Below are positions 27,101 through 35,553 of a stretch of DNA of 64,000 nt, in pieces (within the stretch, counting starts at the first letter, position 1; each line of letters begins with the position of its first letter). The stretch is from Microbulbifer elongatus. Lineage in GTDB: Bacteria > Pseudomonadota > Gammaproteobacteria > Pseudomonadales > Cellvibrionaceae. The notes beneath the pieces were generated by a model. It was given only the letters and a program-made list of their open reading frames with translations, had not been told where the DNA came from and made no database searches. The stretch is from NCBI RefSeq assembly GCF_020524885.1, contig NZ_JAIVKJ010000002.1, positions 434,001 through 498,000 on the forward strand, read 5' to 3'. The translations under genes were made by a program, and so were the position numbers.

Positions 27101-27202
27101 AGTGTTATTCGGGGTATCACTACTACCTCCACCGCCACCACATGCGATCAAAGTCGCTGATATGACAATGGCGACTACTCCCCTGAAAACTACGTGCAAC
27201 AT
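24191..27202 (-). CDS. Large lipoprotein with thrombospondin type 3-like calcium repeats
   Basis: A 1003-residue lipoprotein. The ATG at 27202 follows AGGA. The lipobox is LIACGGGGGSS. An N-terminal beta-rich domain (about 40-240) is followed by about five Asp-rich repeats (about 250-390; DPDDDNDG, DTDGDGVGDN type) that bind calcium in thrombospondin type 3-like modules. Then come two immunoglobulin-like or BACON-like domains (about 390-680) and a C-terminal beta-propeller-like part (about 700-1003) with motifs such as SSDGKFLYASS and SNDGKYVYSGDD. A surface-anchored adhesin or binding protein is likely. It is inserted between envC and ctpA, genes that are commonly adjacent, which suggests accessory origin. 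Confidence 0.8.
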   Translation of the reverse strand: MLHVVFRGVVAIVISATLIACGGGGGSSDTPNNTAPDNNNGTVTPTTHNLYLPAGNDIRLYYNNSGAAAYFSGDISVNGTDGRILSYPSGGRHYFQSTEDRIALLGYFASEIEVSGIGTFSVDLRLNTPIVLWQEGMQVSSSADYSGTGTVDISPTYGQRDITFSGSQRIWHEEIETPFGPAQAKVVSVYLSANTTIDGASVELNYEIKFWLVENIGIARLIENNVYSNLSRFTGDDPDGDGVPEPFDLFPEDSGKSYDTDNDGIANEEDPDDDNDGTEDTTDAFPLDPNEQKDTDGDGVGDNRDYDIDGDGYANVSDAFPSDPSENSDWDGDGIGDNADPDDDNDGVDDETDRFPRVAGESTDFDNDGIGDNGDRDDDNDGVDDVYDYYPYDASRHAKLALTNAAHAITYVRGSPNPIYTVTTTLYAPDLEWDLGALASGISADQTSGSGSDTITFTIDMTQVDRAVAEFETEISVLDSDDRESVRFDLTHELPAFTFAQEELELDAQYGWDETQAINQLSLNTGSNRYAADIEVTFPIAESWTAPTALEVSGEEQVLSFDFDPTKFSEGLHEGQVTVTTEVDGETITGNFILRVKASSNRLTARDIGVSLSHFPGIDRTQHTVLIDDSYWIGGIPWTASTDVEWLNIDDSGVTGQPLTINAVTDGLLQDTLHLATITISSTNPAVEGTEKIHVSLWVGSADPEPKRYASVTDDQYRQIASDPLRPLLYASRESEVDIYNIYTGELVDSKDLNLSAINSLTISSDGKFLYASSNVDKRISQVELHTWSEKSWQFDSNSTLLRLRFGRVNGTPFVIPYYASSPLHGETGAAINQNFSFGGDDDWVFSPDGRSYCHTFSSSIRCDSVTYSSLSNTLKRDFLWQDSNLGGNDVAISNDGKYVYSGDDVNKFDASTGEWLMELPVTGRLMALDAGPDGELAVGTSWIYGELDFWRLDSAGNVIHSDRLSSSSASILQGQMYLSADGLMAMALFGSSDKTIVFSRNY

Positions 27203-27469
27203 GGCTTCGCGTCCTAACTGGATGGTTCGCCCGAGTATTTGTCGCACAGAAGTACTGGCCAAAAGCGGGCTGATGATTATTTTGGTTTTCTCGATAGGTC
27301 TGATGCGCTGATTTCTTATTTTGTTTGGTCTCAGCTTCGTGACCGATTATTCAGTAAAGGTCAGATGCGCGTCAATCATCCTTAGGTACCGCGACACTAT
27401 TGTGGTGATGCGTGAGTGGTGATGCGTGCTGCACCCTGGTGGGAATCAATATAGGGGGGGTGCCTAGGG

Positions 27470-28615
27470 TCAGCCCCGGCACCAAACCGTAGGGTCCTGC
27501 GGTTTGCCGTGGCGGCGAATTTCGAAGTAGAGGCCCGGCTGGCTGATGCCGCCGGTATTGCCGACCTTGGCAATAGTGTCGCCGCGCTCAACCCATTCGC
27601 CGATGGCGCGATTGAGGGACTGGTTATGGCCGTACAGGCTCATGTAGCCGTCGCCATGATCGAGAATGATCAGCATGCCCTGGCCGCGCAGGTAATCCGC
27701 AAATACCACCCGGCCCCGATGAATGGCTTTTACTGGTGCGCCTTCGTTAGCGCGCAGGGTAACGCCGGTCCAGGTGATGCCGTTGGCGCGGCGCTGGCCA
27801 TAGGCATTGGCACGGCGGCCGCTGGTGGGCCACTGCATGCGTCCGCGCTGCTTGGCGAAAGGCGTCTGGTCGCTGGGATTGATCAGGCTGGCAATGGCGC
27901 GGCCCACTTCGTCCACCAGACGTTGCAGGCGACTGCGGTCACTGTGCAACTGGTCGAGCTCACCGCTCTTGCTGGCGAGCTGCCTGGCGAGCTTGTCGAG
28001 GGTGCGTTGGCGGCTCTTTTGTGCGCTGACCAGGTCGCGGCGTTTTTCTTCGAGCTGGCTGCGCTCGCGGGCGAGGGTGTCCTGTTCACGCTGGATGCCA
28101 GTGCTGACGGTGGAGAGCTGCTCGAGGGTGGAAACGTAGTCGCCGATAACGCGGCTGCGTTGTTTGAGGAAGTAGTCGTGGTAGCGGAGTTGGCGGGCGA
28201 TGTGCTGGGGATCTTGTTGGTTGAGGAGCAGCTTGATCTGCTCCTGGCGACCGAGTCGGTAAGCGGCGGCGACTTCCTGCTCAACCCGCCGCTGCATACT
28301 TCGCCGGGAATCCTCCAGCTGTTTTTCTTCCTGTTTCAGCTCCTGCAGCTTTTCGCCGCGGCTCTGCATGTCCGACTTGATCTTGTCGATCCGCTGCAGC
28401 AGTTCCGAGATGTCTTTCTCGTTGGACTCCAGGTCCTTGAGCAGCTGGTCGCGCTCACTTTTTACCTGGTTCAGTTCTTGCTGCAGGGACTCGATGCGTT
28501 GTTTGATTTCCGCCAGGCGCGCCTGCTGCTCTTCCTCTGCCGCCTGCGCGAAGCAGGCGGGTACCACAAACAGTGAGGACAGCAGGGCTGCCATGACAAT
28601 CGCAGAAATTTTCAT
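27470..28615 (-). CDS. envC: Murein hydrolase activator EnvC
   Basis: A 381-residue periplasmic protein: signal peptide (about 1-24), long coiled coil (about 25-235) and a C-terminal LytM (M23-like) domain (about 260-381). The LytM site is degenerate: the usual HxH is GLYFEIRR, as in EnvC activators that lack peptidase activity. It switches on amidases of the AmiA/B type during cell division; the amidase at 54842 is a possible client. The start ATG 28615 is followed by a proper signal peptide. It lies 44 bases after gpmI on the same strand. Confidence 0.93.
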   Translation of the reverse strand: MKISAIVMAALLSSLFVVPACFAQAAEEEQQARLAEIKQRIESLQQELNQVKSERDQLLKDLESNEKDISELLQRIDKIKSDMQSRGEKLQELKQEEKQLEDSRRSMQRRVEQEVAAAYRLGRQEQIKLLLNQQDPQHIARQLRYHDYFLKQRSRVIGDYVSTLEQLSTVSTGIQREQDTLARERSQLEEKRRDLVSAQKSRQRTLDKLARQLASKSGELDQLHSDRSRLQRLVDEVGRAIASLINPSDQTPFAKQRGRMQWPTSGRRANAYGQRRANGITWTGVTLRANEGAPVKAIHRGRVVFADYLRGQGMLIILDHGDGYMSLYGHNQSLNRAIGEWVERGDTIAKVGNTGGISQPGLYFEIRRHGKPQDPTVWCRG

Positions 28616-28659
28616 GAAGACTGTATTACCTTGCAATTCGCTCTGAGTATCAGTCCGGA

Positions 28660-30204
28660 TCAGTTCAGTTTTACCAGCGGTTCGCCGCTCATCTCTACCG
28701 GCTGGGGAATGCCCATCAATGCCAGCATGGTGGGTGCTACATCCGCCAGGCTACCGCCGTCGCGCATGGTGACCTTGCGCTCGCCCACATAGACGAAAGG
28801 CACAGGCAGGGTGGAATGCTGAGTGCTGACCTGGCCGGAGCCGGCGTCGAACATCTCTTCCACATTGCCGTGATCAGCGGTAATCAGCACCTCGCCGCCG
28901 GCAGCCAGTGCGGCTTTGGTGACGCGGTCCACGCAGCCGTCCAGTGCTTCCACCGCTTTTACTGCGGCTTCGAACACGCCGGTATGCCCGACCATGTCGC
29001 CGTTGGCATAGTTGCAGATGATAGCGTCAAACTTGCCGCTCTCGATGGCCGCAACCAGTTTGTCGGTTACTTCCGGCGCGCTCATTTCCGGCTGCAGGTC
29101 GTAGGTGGCCACGTCCGGCGATTTGATCAGGATGCGCTCTTCGCCATTGTAGGGCTCTTCGCGGCCGCCGCTAAAGAAGAAGGTCACATGTGCGTATTTT
29201 TCTGTCTCGGCGATGCGCAATTGGGTCTTGTGCTGGCTTTCCAGGTATTCGCCGAAGGTATTTACCAGGTTTTCCGGCGGGAAGGCGCAGCTGGCGTCGA
29301 TGTTGGCGGCGTACTCGGTGGTCATTACGAAGTCCGCCAGTTTCGGGGTGACTGCGCGCTCGAAGCCGTCAAAGTTCGGGTCGGTAAAGGCGCGGGTCAG
29401 CTGGCGCGCGCGATCCGGGCGGAAGTTCATGAAGATCACCGCGTCGCCATCGTTGACCGGAGCCGCATCACCGATGCGGGTCGGCGCCACGAACTCGTCG
29501 TTTTCGTCGCGGGCGTAGGCGGCCTCGAGACCGGCAAGGGCACTTTCGGCGTGCTGCTCGGCCTTGCCCTGAGTGATCAGGTCGTATACGGGCTGCACGC
29601 GCTCCCAGCGGTTGTCGCGGTCCATGGCGAAGTAGCGGCCGGCGATACTGGCGATGCGCGCGGTGCCGAGGGCATCGCACACCTGGGTCAGGCGCGCCAG
29701 CGGGGTTTCCGCACTGCGCGGGGCGGTGTCGCGGCCATCGGTAAAGGCGTGGATGTATACCGCCTTGGCGCCGCGCTGGGCAGCCAGGGTGGCCATAGCA
29801 ACAATGTGGTCGTCGTGGCTGTGCACACCGCCTTCCGAAAGCAGGCCCATAATGTGCACGGCGCCGTCGTTGGCGACGGCCTTGTCGACCGCGGCGGTAT
29901 AGGCCGGGTTCTTGAAGAAGTCACCGTCCTTGATCGCCTTGTTGATGCGGGTAAAGTTCTGGTACACCACGCGGCCGGCGCCCAGGGTCATATGGCCGAC
30001 TTCCGAGTTACCCATCTGTCCTTCCGGCAGGCCTACCGCCATTCCGGAGGTTTGGATCAGGGTCTTGGGGGAGTTTGCCCACAGGTTGTCCCAGACCGGG
30101 CTCTTGGCCGCGGCGATGGCGTTGTGTTCGCTGTGCTCACTGTGGCCGAAGCCGTCCAGAATAAGCAGTACCACGGGGCGTTTGGGCGAAGACTCGGATG
30201 CCAT
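28660..30204 (-). CDS. gpmI: Phosphoglycerate mutase, 2,3-BPG-independent
   Basis: A 514-residue manganese enzyme interconverting 3- and 2-phosphoglycerate. It has the N-terminal metal motif [12 protein letters not shown], catalytic S67 in [10 protein letters not shown], and the C-terminal metal ligands in [11 protein letters not shown]. Length is normal. It lies 44 bases upstream of envC on the same strand, and it diverges from yibN, the usual arrangement in gammaproteobacteria. Confidence 0.98.
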   Translation of the reverse strand: MASESSPKRPVVLLILDGFGHSEHSEHNAIAAAKSPVWDNLWANSPKTLIQTSGMAVGLPEGQMGNSEVGHMTLGAGRVVYQNFTRINKAIKDGDFFKNPAYTAAVDKAVANDGAVHIMGLLSEGGVHSHDDHIVAMATLAAQRGAKAVYIHAFTDGRDTAPRSAETPLARLTQVCDALGTARIASIAGRYFAMDRDNRWERVQPVYDLITQGKAEQHAESALAGLEAAYARDENDEFVAPTRIGDAAPVNDGDAVIFMNFRPDRARQLTRAFTDPNFDGFERAVTPKLADFVMTTEYAANIDASCAFPPENLVNTFGEYLESQHKTQLRIAETEKYAHVTFFFSGGREEPYNGEERILIKSPDVATYDLQPEMSAPEVTDKLVAAIESGKFDAIICNYANGDMVGHTGVFEAAVKAVEALDGCVDRVTKAALAAGGEVLITADHGNVEEMFDAGSGQVSTQHSTLPVPFVYVGERKVTMRDGGSLADVAPTMLALMGIPQPVEMSGEPLVKLN

Positions 30205-30535
30205 GGGATCGGAATTCCTGTATTGGGTTGATGGAAGGTCGTTCGGCGTCAGTGCCGGGGGACGAAACTCCTAGACGAAACTCCTAAAGGTGTCTCGTAT
30301 GGGTAAAGTACCGCAGGTGGCGGATTTTAACCTGTTTGCGCCGGCGAGGTCAGGTATTAACCGCCTATCGGCGCCATTGAGCCCCCGAAATTGCTGATTA
30401 TTTAGTGGTCACGGTGGTGTATACTCCGCCACCTTCAAGTGACTGCATGGCAGAGTGCACGCAGCAGCCGCAAAGCGGCCAGACTGAGAGGTCTGGTCAT
30501 ATCAGAACAACAATTTGTGAAATTCCGGGGGCGAG
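30205..30535. promoter_or_regulatory. Divergent region between gpmI and yibN
   Basis: These 331 bases hold promoters for both sides. TATACT at 30420-30425 is a plausible -10 for yibN, with no good -35. A direct repeat of GACGAAACTCCTA occurs at about 30262-30287. A short inverted repeat CCAGAC/GTCTGG lies at about 30479-30496. No gene or stable RNA is recognised. Confidence 0.4.
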
Positions 30536-30946
30536 GTGGATTTTTTCGTCTTTATCAGCGAGCAATGGCTGCTGGTGAGTCTGTTGGTGGCGCTTGTTTA
30601 CGCGCTGGCCATTACCGAGCGTATCAAGGCGGGCAAGCCCGCGTCAGCCCATGAGGCCACGCGTCTGATCAACTCCGATGGCGCACTGGTCGTGGACCTG
30701 CGCGACCGCTCCGACTACACCGCCGGGCATATCGTGGACGCCCTCCACATTCCCCACGGCGAGATCGAGAAGCGCATCGGCGAGCTGGCACCTTATAAAG
30801 AAAAGACCCTGATTCTGGCGGACAAGATCGGCCAGCACGCGGGGCCGGTGGGTCGCCAACTGAAGAAAGCGGGCTACACCGTGCGCCGCCTGGAAGGCGG
30901 TATGTCCGAATGGTCGAACCAAAAGCTGCCGCTGGTTAAGGGCTAA
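30536..30946 (+). CDS. yibN: Membrane-anchored rhodanese-like protein YibN
   Basis: A 136-residue protein starting at GTG (30536). It has an N-terminal membrane segment (about 10-28) and a rhodanese domain (about 40-135; ALVVDLRDRSDYTAGHI). The active-site position, usually Cys in the loop, reads LADKIGQHAG, so the sulfurtransferase cysteine is missing. E. coli YibN has a changed loop too. The domain therefore probably binds a partner rather than transferring sulfur. It heads yibN-grxC-secB, a conserved gammaproteobacterial operon. Confidence 0.92.
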   Translation: MDFFVFISEQWLLVSLLVALVYALAITERIKAGKPASAHEATRLINSDGALVVDLRDRSDYTAGHIVDALHIPHGEIEKRIGELAPYKEKTLILADKIGQHAGPVGRQLKKAGYTVRRLEGGMSEWSNQKLPLVKG

Positions 30947-30988
30947 TCTGGCCCCAAGCTGCCTGTACCGCAAAGAGGTTATCCGGTT

Positions 30989-31240
30989 GTGAAAGAAGTT
31001 GTTATCTACACCACCCGCTTCTGCCCTTTCTGCGTGCGCGCGAAATACCTGCTGGACAACAAAAATGTCCCCTATACGGAGATTTCCGTGGATGGTGATC
31101 GCGCCCTGCGTGCAGAAATGACTGCCAAGGCCGGTCGCCATACGGTGCCGCAGATCTGGATCGGTGACCACCATGTAGGCGGGTGCGATGAGCTGATGGC
31201 CATCGAGCGCAGCGGCGAGCTGGACAAGTTGCTGGCGTAA
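30989..31240 (+). CDS. grxC: Glutaredoxin 3
   Basis: An 83-residue dithiol glutaredoxin with the active site CPFC (C12, C15), the cis-proline TVPQIWI and the glutathione-binding GGCDEL. It reduces protein disulfides and ribonucleotide reductase with glutathione. The start is GTG at 30989. It sits between yibN and secB. Confidence 0.96.
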   Translation: MKEVVIYTTRFCPFCVRAKYLLDNKNVPYTEISVDGDRALRAEMTAKAGRHTVPQIWIGDHHVGGCDELMAIERSGELDKLLA

Positions 31241-31277
31241 GGCCCGGCGCGGGTTCAACAAATTTCCAAAAGGTGCC

Positions 31278-31306
31278 TTGAAAGGAGTTTTCGAGGCCCC
31301 CATAAG
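31278..31306 (+). promoter_or_regulatory. Putative secB promoter
   Basis: TTGAAA (31278-31283), a 17-base spacer and CATAAG (31301-31306) lie 72 bases before the secB ATG. It would allow secB expression apart from yibN-grxC. Confidence 0.5.
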
Positions 31307-31378
31307 TAAGACCCATACAGGGAGTCTTTCTTTCAGGGAAGGCAGTCAATAATCTAATTTTTTACGACAGGCAGTGAC

Positions 31379-31879
31379 ATGGCTGAAGAACAAAACGGCG
31401 CAGCAGTAAACGGCGACGCACAACAAGTACAATTCGCAATGCAGCGCATCTACCTGAAAGACCTCTCTTTCGAGACCCCGATGGGCGCAGAGATTTTCAA
31501 GAAGCAGTGGAAACCTGAAGTCTCCCAGGAACTGAATACCAAAACAGCCAAGATCGACGAAGATCTCTATGAAGTGGCGCTGACCCTGACCATCACTGTC
31601 AAGGTTGAAGGTGAGACCGCCTTCCTGGTGGAAGTACAGCAGGCCGGCCTGTTCGGCATCAAGGGTCTGGAAGGCCAGCAGCTGGCACAGGCACTGAACA
31701 CTGCCTGCCCGACCATCCTGTTCCCCTACGCGCGCGAAGTGGTAGACAACGTCGTCACCAAGGGCTCCTTCCCCGCCCTGATGCTGCCGCCGATCAACTT
31801 CGACGCCCTGTTCGCCGCTGCTCTGCAGCAGGCGCAGCAGCAGGCCGCCGAGCAAGGTGGTGAGAAAGCCGACGCCTAA
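31379..31879 (+). CDS. secB: Protein-export chaperone SecB
   Basis: A 166-residue cytoplasmic chaperone that keeps preproteins unfolded and hands them to SecA. Conserved parts include [12 protein letters not shown], the middle [15 protein letters not shown] and the C-terminal [15 protein letters not shown]. The tail is Gln/Ala-rich and acidic. A terminator follows 28 bases after the stop. Confidence 0.98.
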   Translation: MAEEQNGAAVNGDAQQVQFAMQRIYLKDLSFETPMGAEIFKKQWKPEVSQELNTKTAKIDEDLYEVALTLTITVKVEGETAFLVEVQQAGLFGIKGLEGQQLAQALNTACPTILFPYAREVVDNVVTKGSFPALMLPPINFDALFAAALQQAQQQAAEQGGEKADA

Positions 31880-31907
31880 GCTTCGGTTTTTCTGAGGCTT
31901 TGCTGAG

Positions 31908-31932
31908 AAAGGCTCCTTCGGGAGCCTTTTTT
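31908..31932 (+). terminator. Rho-independent terminator of secB
   Basis: A perfect 9-bp stem AAAGGCTCC/GGAGCCTTT with a TTCG tetraloop and a T-run. Confidence 0.93.
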
Positions 31933-31953
31933 GTATCTGCAGGGGGGAAACTT

Positions 31954-32397
31954 ATGCAATGGGATTATCCACAGCCATTTATCCACAAGGTCCGCGTCGA
32001 GGCTGAGCAGGTCGACGGCCTGCACCACGCCAACAACGCCGAGTATGTGCGCTGGTGTGAGCGCGCGGCGTGGCTGCACAGTATCGAGCTGGGGCTGGAT
32101 GTCACCAATTACCAGTCGATGGACCGCGGAATGGCCATTCGTCAGGCCGAGTACGACTATATACTGGCGGCCAGAGAGGGCGATGAGCTGCTGATCGGCA
32201 CCTGGCTCACCATGGTGGACGGTCGGCTCAATATGACCCGCAGGTTCCAGGTCTATCGCGCCAGCGACCAGGCTCTGGTGCTTCGGGCTAGCTGGCAAAT
32301 GGTGTGCATCGAACTCTCCAGTGGCAAACCCAAGCGTATGCCGCAGACCTTCAAGGATATTTACTGCCCCGCAGTAGTTGATGCCGAGGGCGGATAA
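31954..32397 (+). CDS. Acyl-CoA thioesterase, hotdog fold (4HBT-like)
   Basis: A 147-residue single hotdog domain. The motif VDGLHHANNAEYVRWCE at about residues 18-34 corresponds to the active-site helix region of 4-hydroxybenzoyl-CoA thioesterase-like enzymes. AGGGGGGAAA precedes the ATG at 31954. An upstream start at 31900 would lie within the secB terminator and is rejected. It probably hydrolyses acyl-CoA; the chain preference is unknown. The SDR gene follows after 38 bases. Confidence 0.85.
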   Translation: MQWDYPQPFIHKVRVEAEQVDGLHHANNAEYVRWCERAAWLHSIELGLDVTNYQSMDRGMAIRQAEYDYILAAREGDELLIGTWLTMVDGRLNMTRRFQVYRASDQALVLRASWQMVCIELSSGKPKRMPQTFKDIYCPAVVDAEGG

Positions 32398-32435
32398 CAG
32401 CAACTTATTGTCACCAGCCCTACGGGAGTGCCTGC

Positions 32436-33308
32436 ATGAGCGACGCGAATACCCTCACCACCCTCACCGAGAATACCGGCGCCCTCAAAGGCAAAACCAT
32501 CTTTATCACCGGTGCCAGCCGCGGCATCGGCCGCGCCATTGCCCTCAAGTGTGCCGCTGACGGCGCCAACATCGCTATCGCCGCCAAGTCCGCAGAGCCC
32601 CACCCCAAGTTGCCCGGTACCATCTTCAGTGTTGCCGAAGAGATCGAGGCCGCCGGTGGCAAGGCCCTGCCGATGCAGGTCGATGTGCGGGAGGAAGAGC
32701 AGGTGGCAGAAGCGATGAAGAAAACCGCCGACACCTTCGGCGGTATCGACGGGGTGATCAACAACGCCGGCGCCATCAATCTCACCAGCGTCGAGGCCAC
32801 GCCACCCAAGCGTTACGATCTGATGATGGACGTCAACGCCCGTGCCGTATACCTAACGGCGCACCTGGCCATTCCCTACCTGAAGCAGTCGGACTGTGGG
32901 CATATCCTCAGCCTGTCGCCGCCGTTAAACCTTGAGCCCCGCTGGCTCGGACCTTTCGCGCCCTACGCGCTGTCCAAGTTCGGCATGACCATTTTGAGTA
33001 TGGGACTGGCGGAAGAGCTGCGTAAAACCAAAATCAGCGTTGCCACCTTGTGGCCGCGTACCCTGGTAGCCACTGCCGCTATCGAGTTCGCAGTGGGTAA
33101 CCGGGAAATGTTCGAGCAGAGCCGCAAGCCCATGGTGATGGCGGACGCCGCCTACGAGGTGCTGATCACTGATAACCAGGGCCTGAACGGCGCCCAACTG
33201 ATTGACGAGACGCTGCTGCACGAACGCGGGGTGGAAGATTTTACCCAATATGCGCACAATCCCGCCAAGGCCGGTGAGCTGGCAGTGGATCTGTTTCTCG
33301 ATCCCTGA
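32436..33308 (+). CDS. Short-chain dehydrogenase (HSDL2-like SDR)
   Basis: A 290-residue NAD(P)-dependent oxidoreductase. The cofactor motif TGASRGIG is at about 25-32, NNAG at about 109-112, and the catalytic Y177 and K181 are in YALSK. The long C-terminal part and IAAKSAEPHPKLPGTI resemble the hydroxysteroid dehydrogenase-like 2 group. With the preceding thioesterase it may act in lipid or fatty-acid metabolism, which is inference from context. Confidence 0.88.
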   Translation: MSDANTLTTLTENTGALKGKTIFITGASRGIGRAIALKCAADGANIAIAAKSAEPHPKLPGTIFSVAEEIEAAGGKALPMQVDVREEEQVAEAMKKTADTFGGIDGVINNAGAINLTSVEATPPKRYDLMMDVNARAVYLTAHLAIPYLKQSDCGHILSLSPPLNLEPRWLGPFAPYALSKFGMTILSMGLAEELRKTKISVATLWPRTLVATAAIEFAVGNREMFEQSRKPMVMADAAYEVLITDNQGLNGAQLIDETLLHERGVEDFTQYAHNPAKAGELAVDLFLDP

Positions 33309-33355
33309 CTGCGCTTTCCGGTGCGTTCTGGCAGTAAGAGGTAAACGGGGGAACT

Positions 33356-33952
33356 GTGGACAAGAGCGACCTGGAAGATTTTCGCGGGGCGATGGGAGCG
33401 CTGGGCGATGTAAAGCCCCTGGGCCCCAAGCAGCGTGAAACTGCGTTAAAGAAGCAGGCGAAGGATTCGCTCAATCAACGCGCCCGCCGCGAAGCTGCCA
33501 CCGCCCAGACCTACCGGGAGCTGAACCCGCTGGGAGGTGAGTTCGTGGAGCCAGTGGAGCCTTTCGACCCCATCGAATTCAAGCGTGACGGTGTGCAGAA
33601 CGGTGTTTACCGCAATCTGCGTCTGGGCAAATACACTGTGGACGCGCGCCTGGACCTTCACAATCACACCGTGGAAATGGCCCGCAGTGCGCTGTACCAG
33701 TTTGTGAGGGATTGCGTGGAGGCGGATGTGCGCTGTGCGCTGGTCACCCATGGCAAAGGCGAGGGGCGCAAAACTCCAGCGATGCTGAAGAGCTGCGTAA
33801 ATGCCTGGCTGCCGCAGCTGGACGAAGTGCTCGCGTTTCACAGTGCGCAGAAACAGCACGGTGGCCTGGGTGCTACCTATATCCTGCTGCGCAAGAGCGA
33901 GCGCAAACGCCAGCAAAATCTTGAGCAGCACCAGCGACGCTCGCGACCGTAA
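33356..33952 (+). CDS. Smr domain protein (SmrA/YdaL-like)
   Basis: A 198-residue protein with a basic helical N-terminal part and a C-terminal Smr domain (about 95-185). The domain shows LDLHNHTVEMA and VTHGKGEG, the LDxH and THGxG signatures of the nicking-nuclease or RNA-cleaving Smr family. The start is GTG at 33356 after GGGGGAACT. E. coli relatives act on DNA or on mRNA of collided ribosomes. Which role applies here is unknown. Confidence 0.9.
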   Translation: MDKSDLEDFRGAMGALGDVKPLGPKQRETALKKQAKDSLNQRARREAATAQTYRELNPLGGEFVEPVEPFDPIEFKRDGVQNGVYRNLRLGKYTVDARLDLHNHTVEMARSALYQFVRDCVEADVRCALVTHGKGEGRKTPAMLKSCVNAWLPQLDEVLAFHSAQKQHGGLGATYILLRKSERKRQQNLEQHQRRSRP

Positions 33953-34221
33953 ATATCAAAAAATTACCGGGAAATGGGAGAACTTCCTATTTGGTAATCT
34001 GTTTGTCACGTCTGGTAAGTAGAGTATCCCCACAACGAAGCTTTCATTTCCGGGCCTTTCTGGGCTTGTCCGGTTGTTTCATCGCGCAACTGAACGCGTT
34101 TCGTTGATCTTCTCTCTTTGCATCACACCAATGTCATTGGTGATTTTATGCTTCCGGGTTTGGAGGCTCCTACAGGTGGAGGAAAGTATGTAATTCAGGC
34201 GGCCCCCGGGCCGCCTTTTTT
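33953..34221 (+). ncRNA. Possible small RNA region ending in a strong terminator
   Basis: No convincing gene is present between the Smr stop and the terminator at 34197-34221, yet that terminator lies about 245 bases after the stop. In between are a 17-base perfect palindrome CACCAATGTCATTGGTG (34126-34142) and a GGAGG-rich stretch. A small transcript, or a long 3' UTR with an operator-like site, are both possible. A frame beginning at 34148 runs through the terminator without a stop and is not called. Confidence 0.3.
34197..34221 (+). terminator. Rho-independent terminator
   Basis: A perfect 9-bp stem AGGCGGCCC/GGGCCGCCT with a two-base loop in this drawing, followed by a run of T. Either it ends the Smr transcript or a small RNA. 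Confidence 0.88.
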
Positions 34222-34230
34222 CGTTTGCGG

Positions 34231-34785
34231 TCAGGTGTCAGGGGCAGGCGGCGGGGCTTCGCTGGCCTGCCTGAACTCGAGGCGCGTGCCCTGATCTCCT
34301 TCCAGGATCAGGGTGTCACCCTGGGTGTGGGCGTGGGTGACCCTCGGGAGGGCCAGCAGAAAATCTTGCTCCAGCTCGCTGCTGTCGCGGCGACCCACCA
34401 TGCGGGAGATTTTCGGTGGCTTCAGCCAGTGGACGCTTCCGTTTTCTCGTAGCTGGAACTTGCCCAGGTAGGGATTGGAGCCGGCGCTGCCGCGCACAAA
34501 TCCAAGTTTGTCACAGCCTAGGTAGGGGCGGTCCCGCCACATTTTTTTCCAGAAGATCCGCGGTTTGTGCTCGCGGCCATTCACAGACAGACTGTCCAGC
34601 AGCCACTGGCGATCGCAGATGGCGCTGCTGCCGGTTTCCGTTATTGCTACAGGGCTAGTGTCGTTACTGCTACAGCCGTTCAGGAGCAGGCAGGCGAACG
34701 CCAGGGAGAGAATGCTCCCGCCAAGCAGGTTGCTTCGGGTAGCGTGGAAAGATGGCAGCGGTAGCTGGCGGAACATGAAATCCAT
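34231..34785 (-). CDS. META-like domain lipoprotein
   Basis: A 184-residue lipoprotein with lipobox LLLNGC. The start at 34785 has AAAGG seven bases upstream; ATGs at 34815 and 34776 are alternatives. After the lipobox comes ICDRQWLLDSLSVNG, then GSNPYLGKFQLRENG and a helix ELEQDFLLALPRV, the order of a META/HslJ domain. It resembles the next gene and is probably an older duplicate. HslJ-type proteins are linked to envelope stress and resistance; the exact role is unknown. Confidence 0.7.
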   Translation of the reverse strand: MDFMFRQLPLPSFHATRSNLLGGSILSLAFACLLLNGCSSNDTSPVAITETGSSAICDRQWLLDSLSVNGREHKPRIFWKKMWRDRPYLGCDKLGFVRGSAGSNPYLGKFQLRENGSVHWLKPPKISRMVGRRDSSELEQDFLLALPRVTHAHTQGDTLILEGDQGTRLEFRQASEAPPPAPDT

Positions 34786-34907
34786 CCGGTGGCCTTTTGC
34801 GCCATTTAACATCAATTGCCGGCGGCTGTCTGTGACCCAACCGGTCTATCCGGCGCCGAACGAATGTGATGGGCTAGGGAGCAGACTTGGAGGGGGGGTA
34901 GCTTCTG

Positions 34908-35396
34908 TCAGCTACCCGCCTTGATGAATTCGATGTAGATGTCTCCGGGTGCATCCCGCAGGATCAGGCGACCGCCGCCACTTTTCACGAATGCCTGGCG
35001 GGTGCCGGACAGCGCGCGCAGGTATTGGGTTTCCTGCTCCATGATCTGGGGCGGGCCAGCCATCTTGGTGGAGGCAAAGCTGGCTGTGTCCCACAGGATC
35101 TGGCCGTTGGTGGTGATCTGCAGAGTGCCGCGGTAAGTGTTGATGCCGCTTTTGCCCATGGCCTCACCGTCGCTGTTGCACAGGAAGGTGAACTCCTGTG
35201 GTTGGTCCACGGGGACCGCCTGGCCGTTGATGCGCAGCAGGCGCATTTCCCATTTGTCACCGCAGACGGCAGACATTGAGCCCGGGTTCTGGGTCGGGCC
35301 AGAATCCTTGTCGCCCATGTTCATACAACCTGCGATGACGATAGCGAGGCCAATCAGCCACACCGGTATCGCCTTGTTGAGTCCTTTCTGGATCAT
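34908..35396 (-). CDS. META domain lipoprotein (HslJ-like)
   Basis: A 162-residue lipoprotein: signal segment about 8-23 with lipobox VIAGC. It has the META pattern: CGDKWEMRLLRINGQAV, INTYRGTLQITTNG, the strand and helix FASTKMAGPPQIMEQETQYL, and a closing strand IYIEFI. It is a neighbour and apparent paralogue of the gene at 34231, on the same strand, separated by 122 bases. Confidence 0.78.
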   Translation of the reverse strand: MIQKGLNKAIPVWLIGLAIVIAGCMNMGDKDSGPTQNPGSMSAVCGDKWEMRLLRINGQAVPVDQPQEFTFLCNSDGEAMGKSGINTYRGTLQITTNGQILWDTASFASTKMAGPPQIMEQETQYLRALSGTRQAFVKSGGGRLILRDAPGDIYIEFIKAGS

Positions 35397-35553
35397 TCCT
35401 TTTGCTCCCTGTGCCTGCTCCCTGCCGACAGATAGGACAAGCTTAGTCAGCCGCGCCTTTTGCGAGTGGACTACGGCGACAGCTTGTGGCGGAAATGGTC
35501 ACAAAATGGAGAGTGGGCGGGCGCCAGTGCCCGCACCGGACGCTGGGAAAGGG

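Noticed and set aside
27405..27435. Direct repeat GGTGATGCGTG near the envC 3' end
   Set aside because: Two short copies only. Too little to be a tandem-repeat feature or regulatory array.
28816..30231. Plus-strand open frame (471 codons) opposite gpmI
   Set aside because: Shadow of gpmI, which has all its metal and catalytic motifs.
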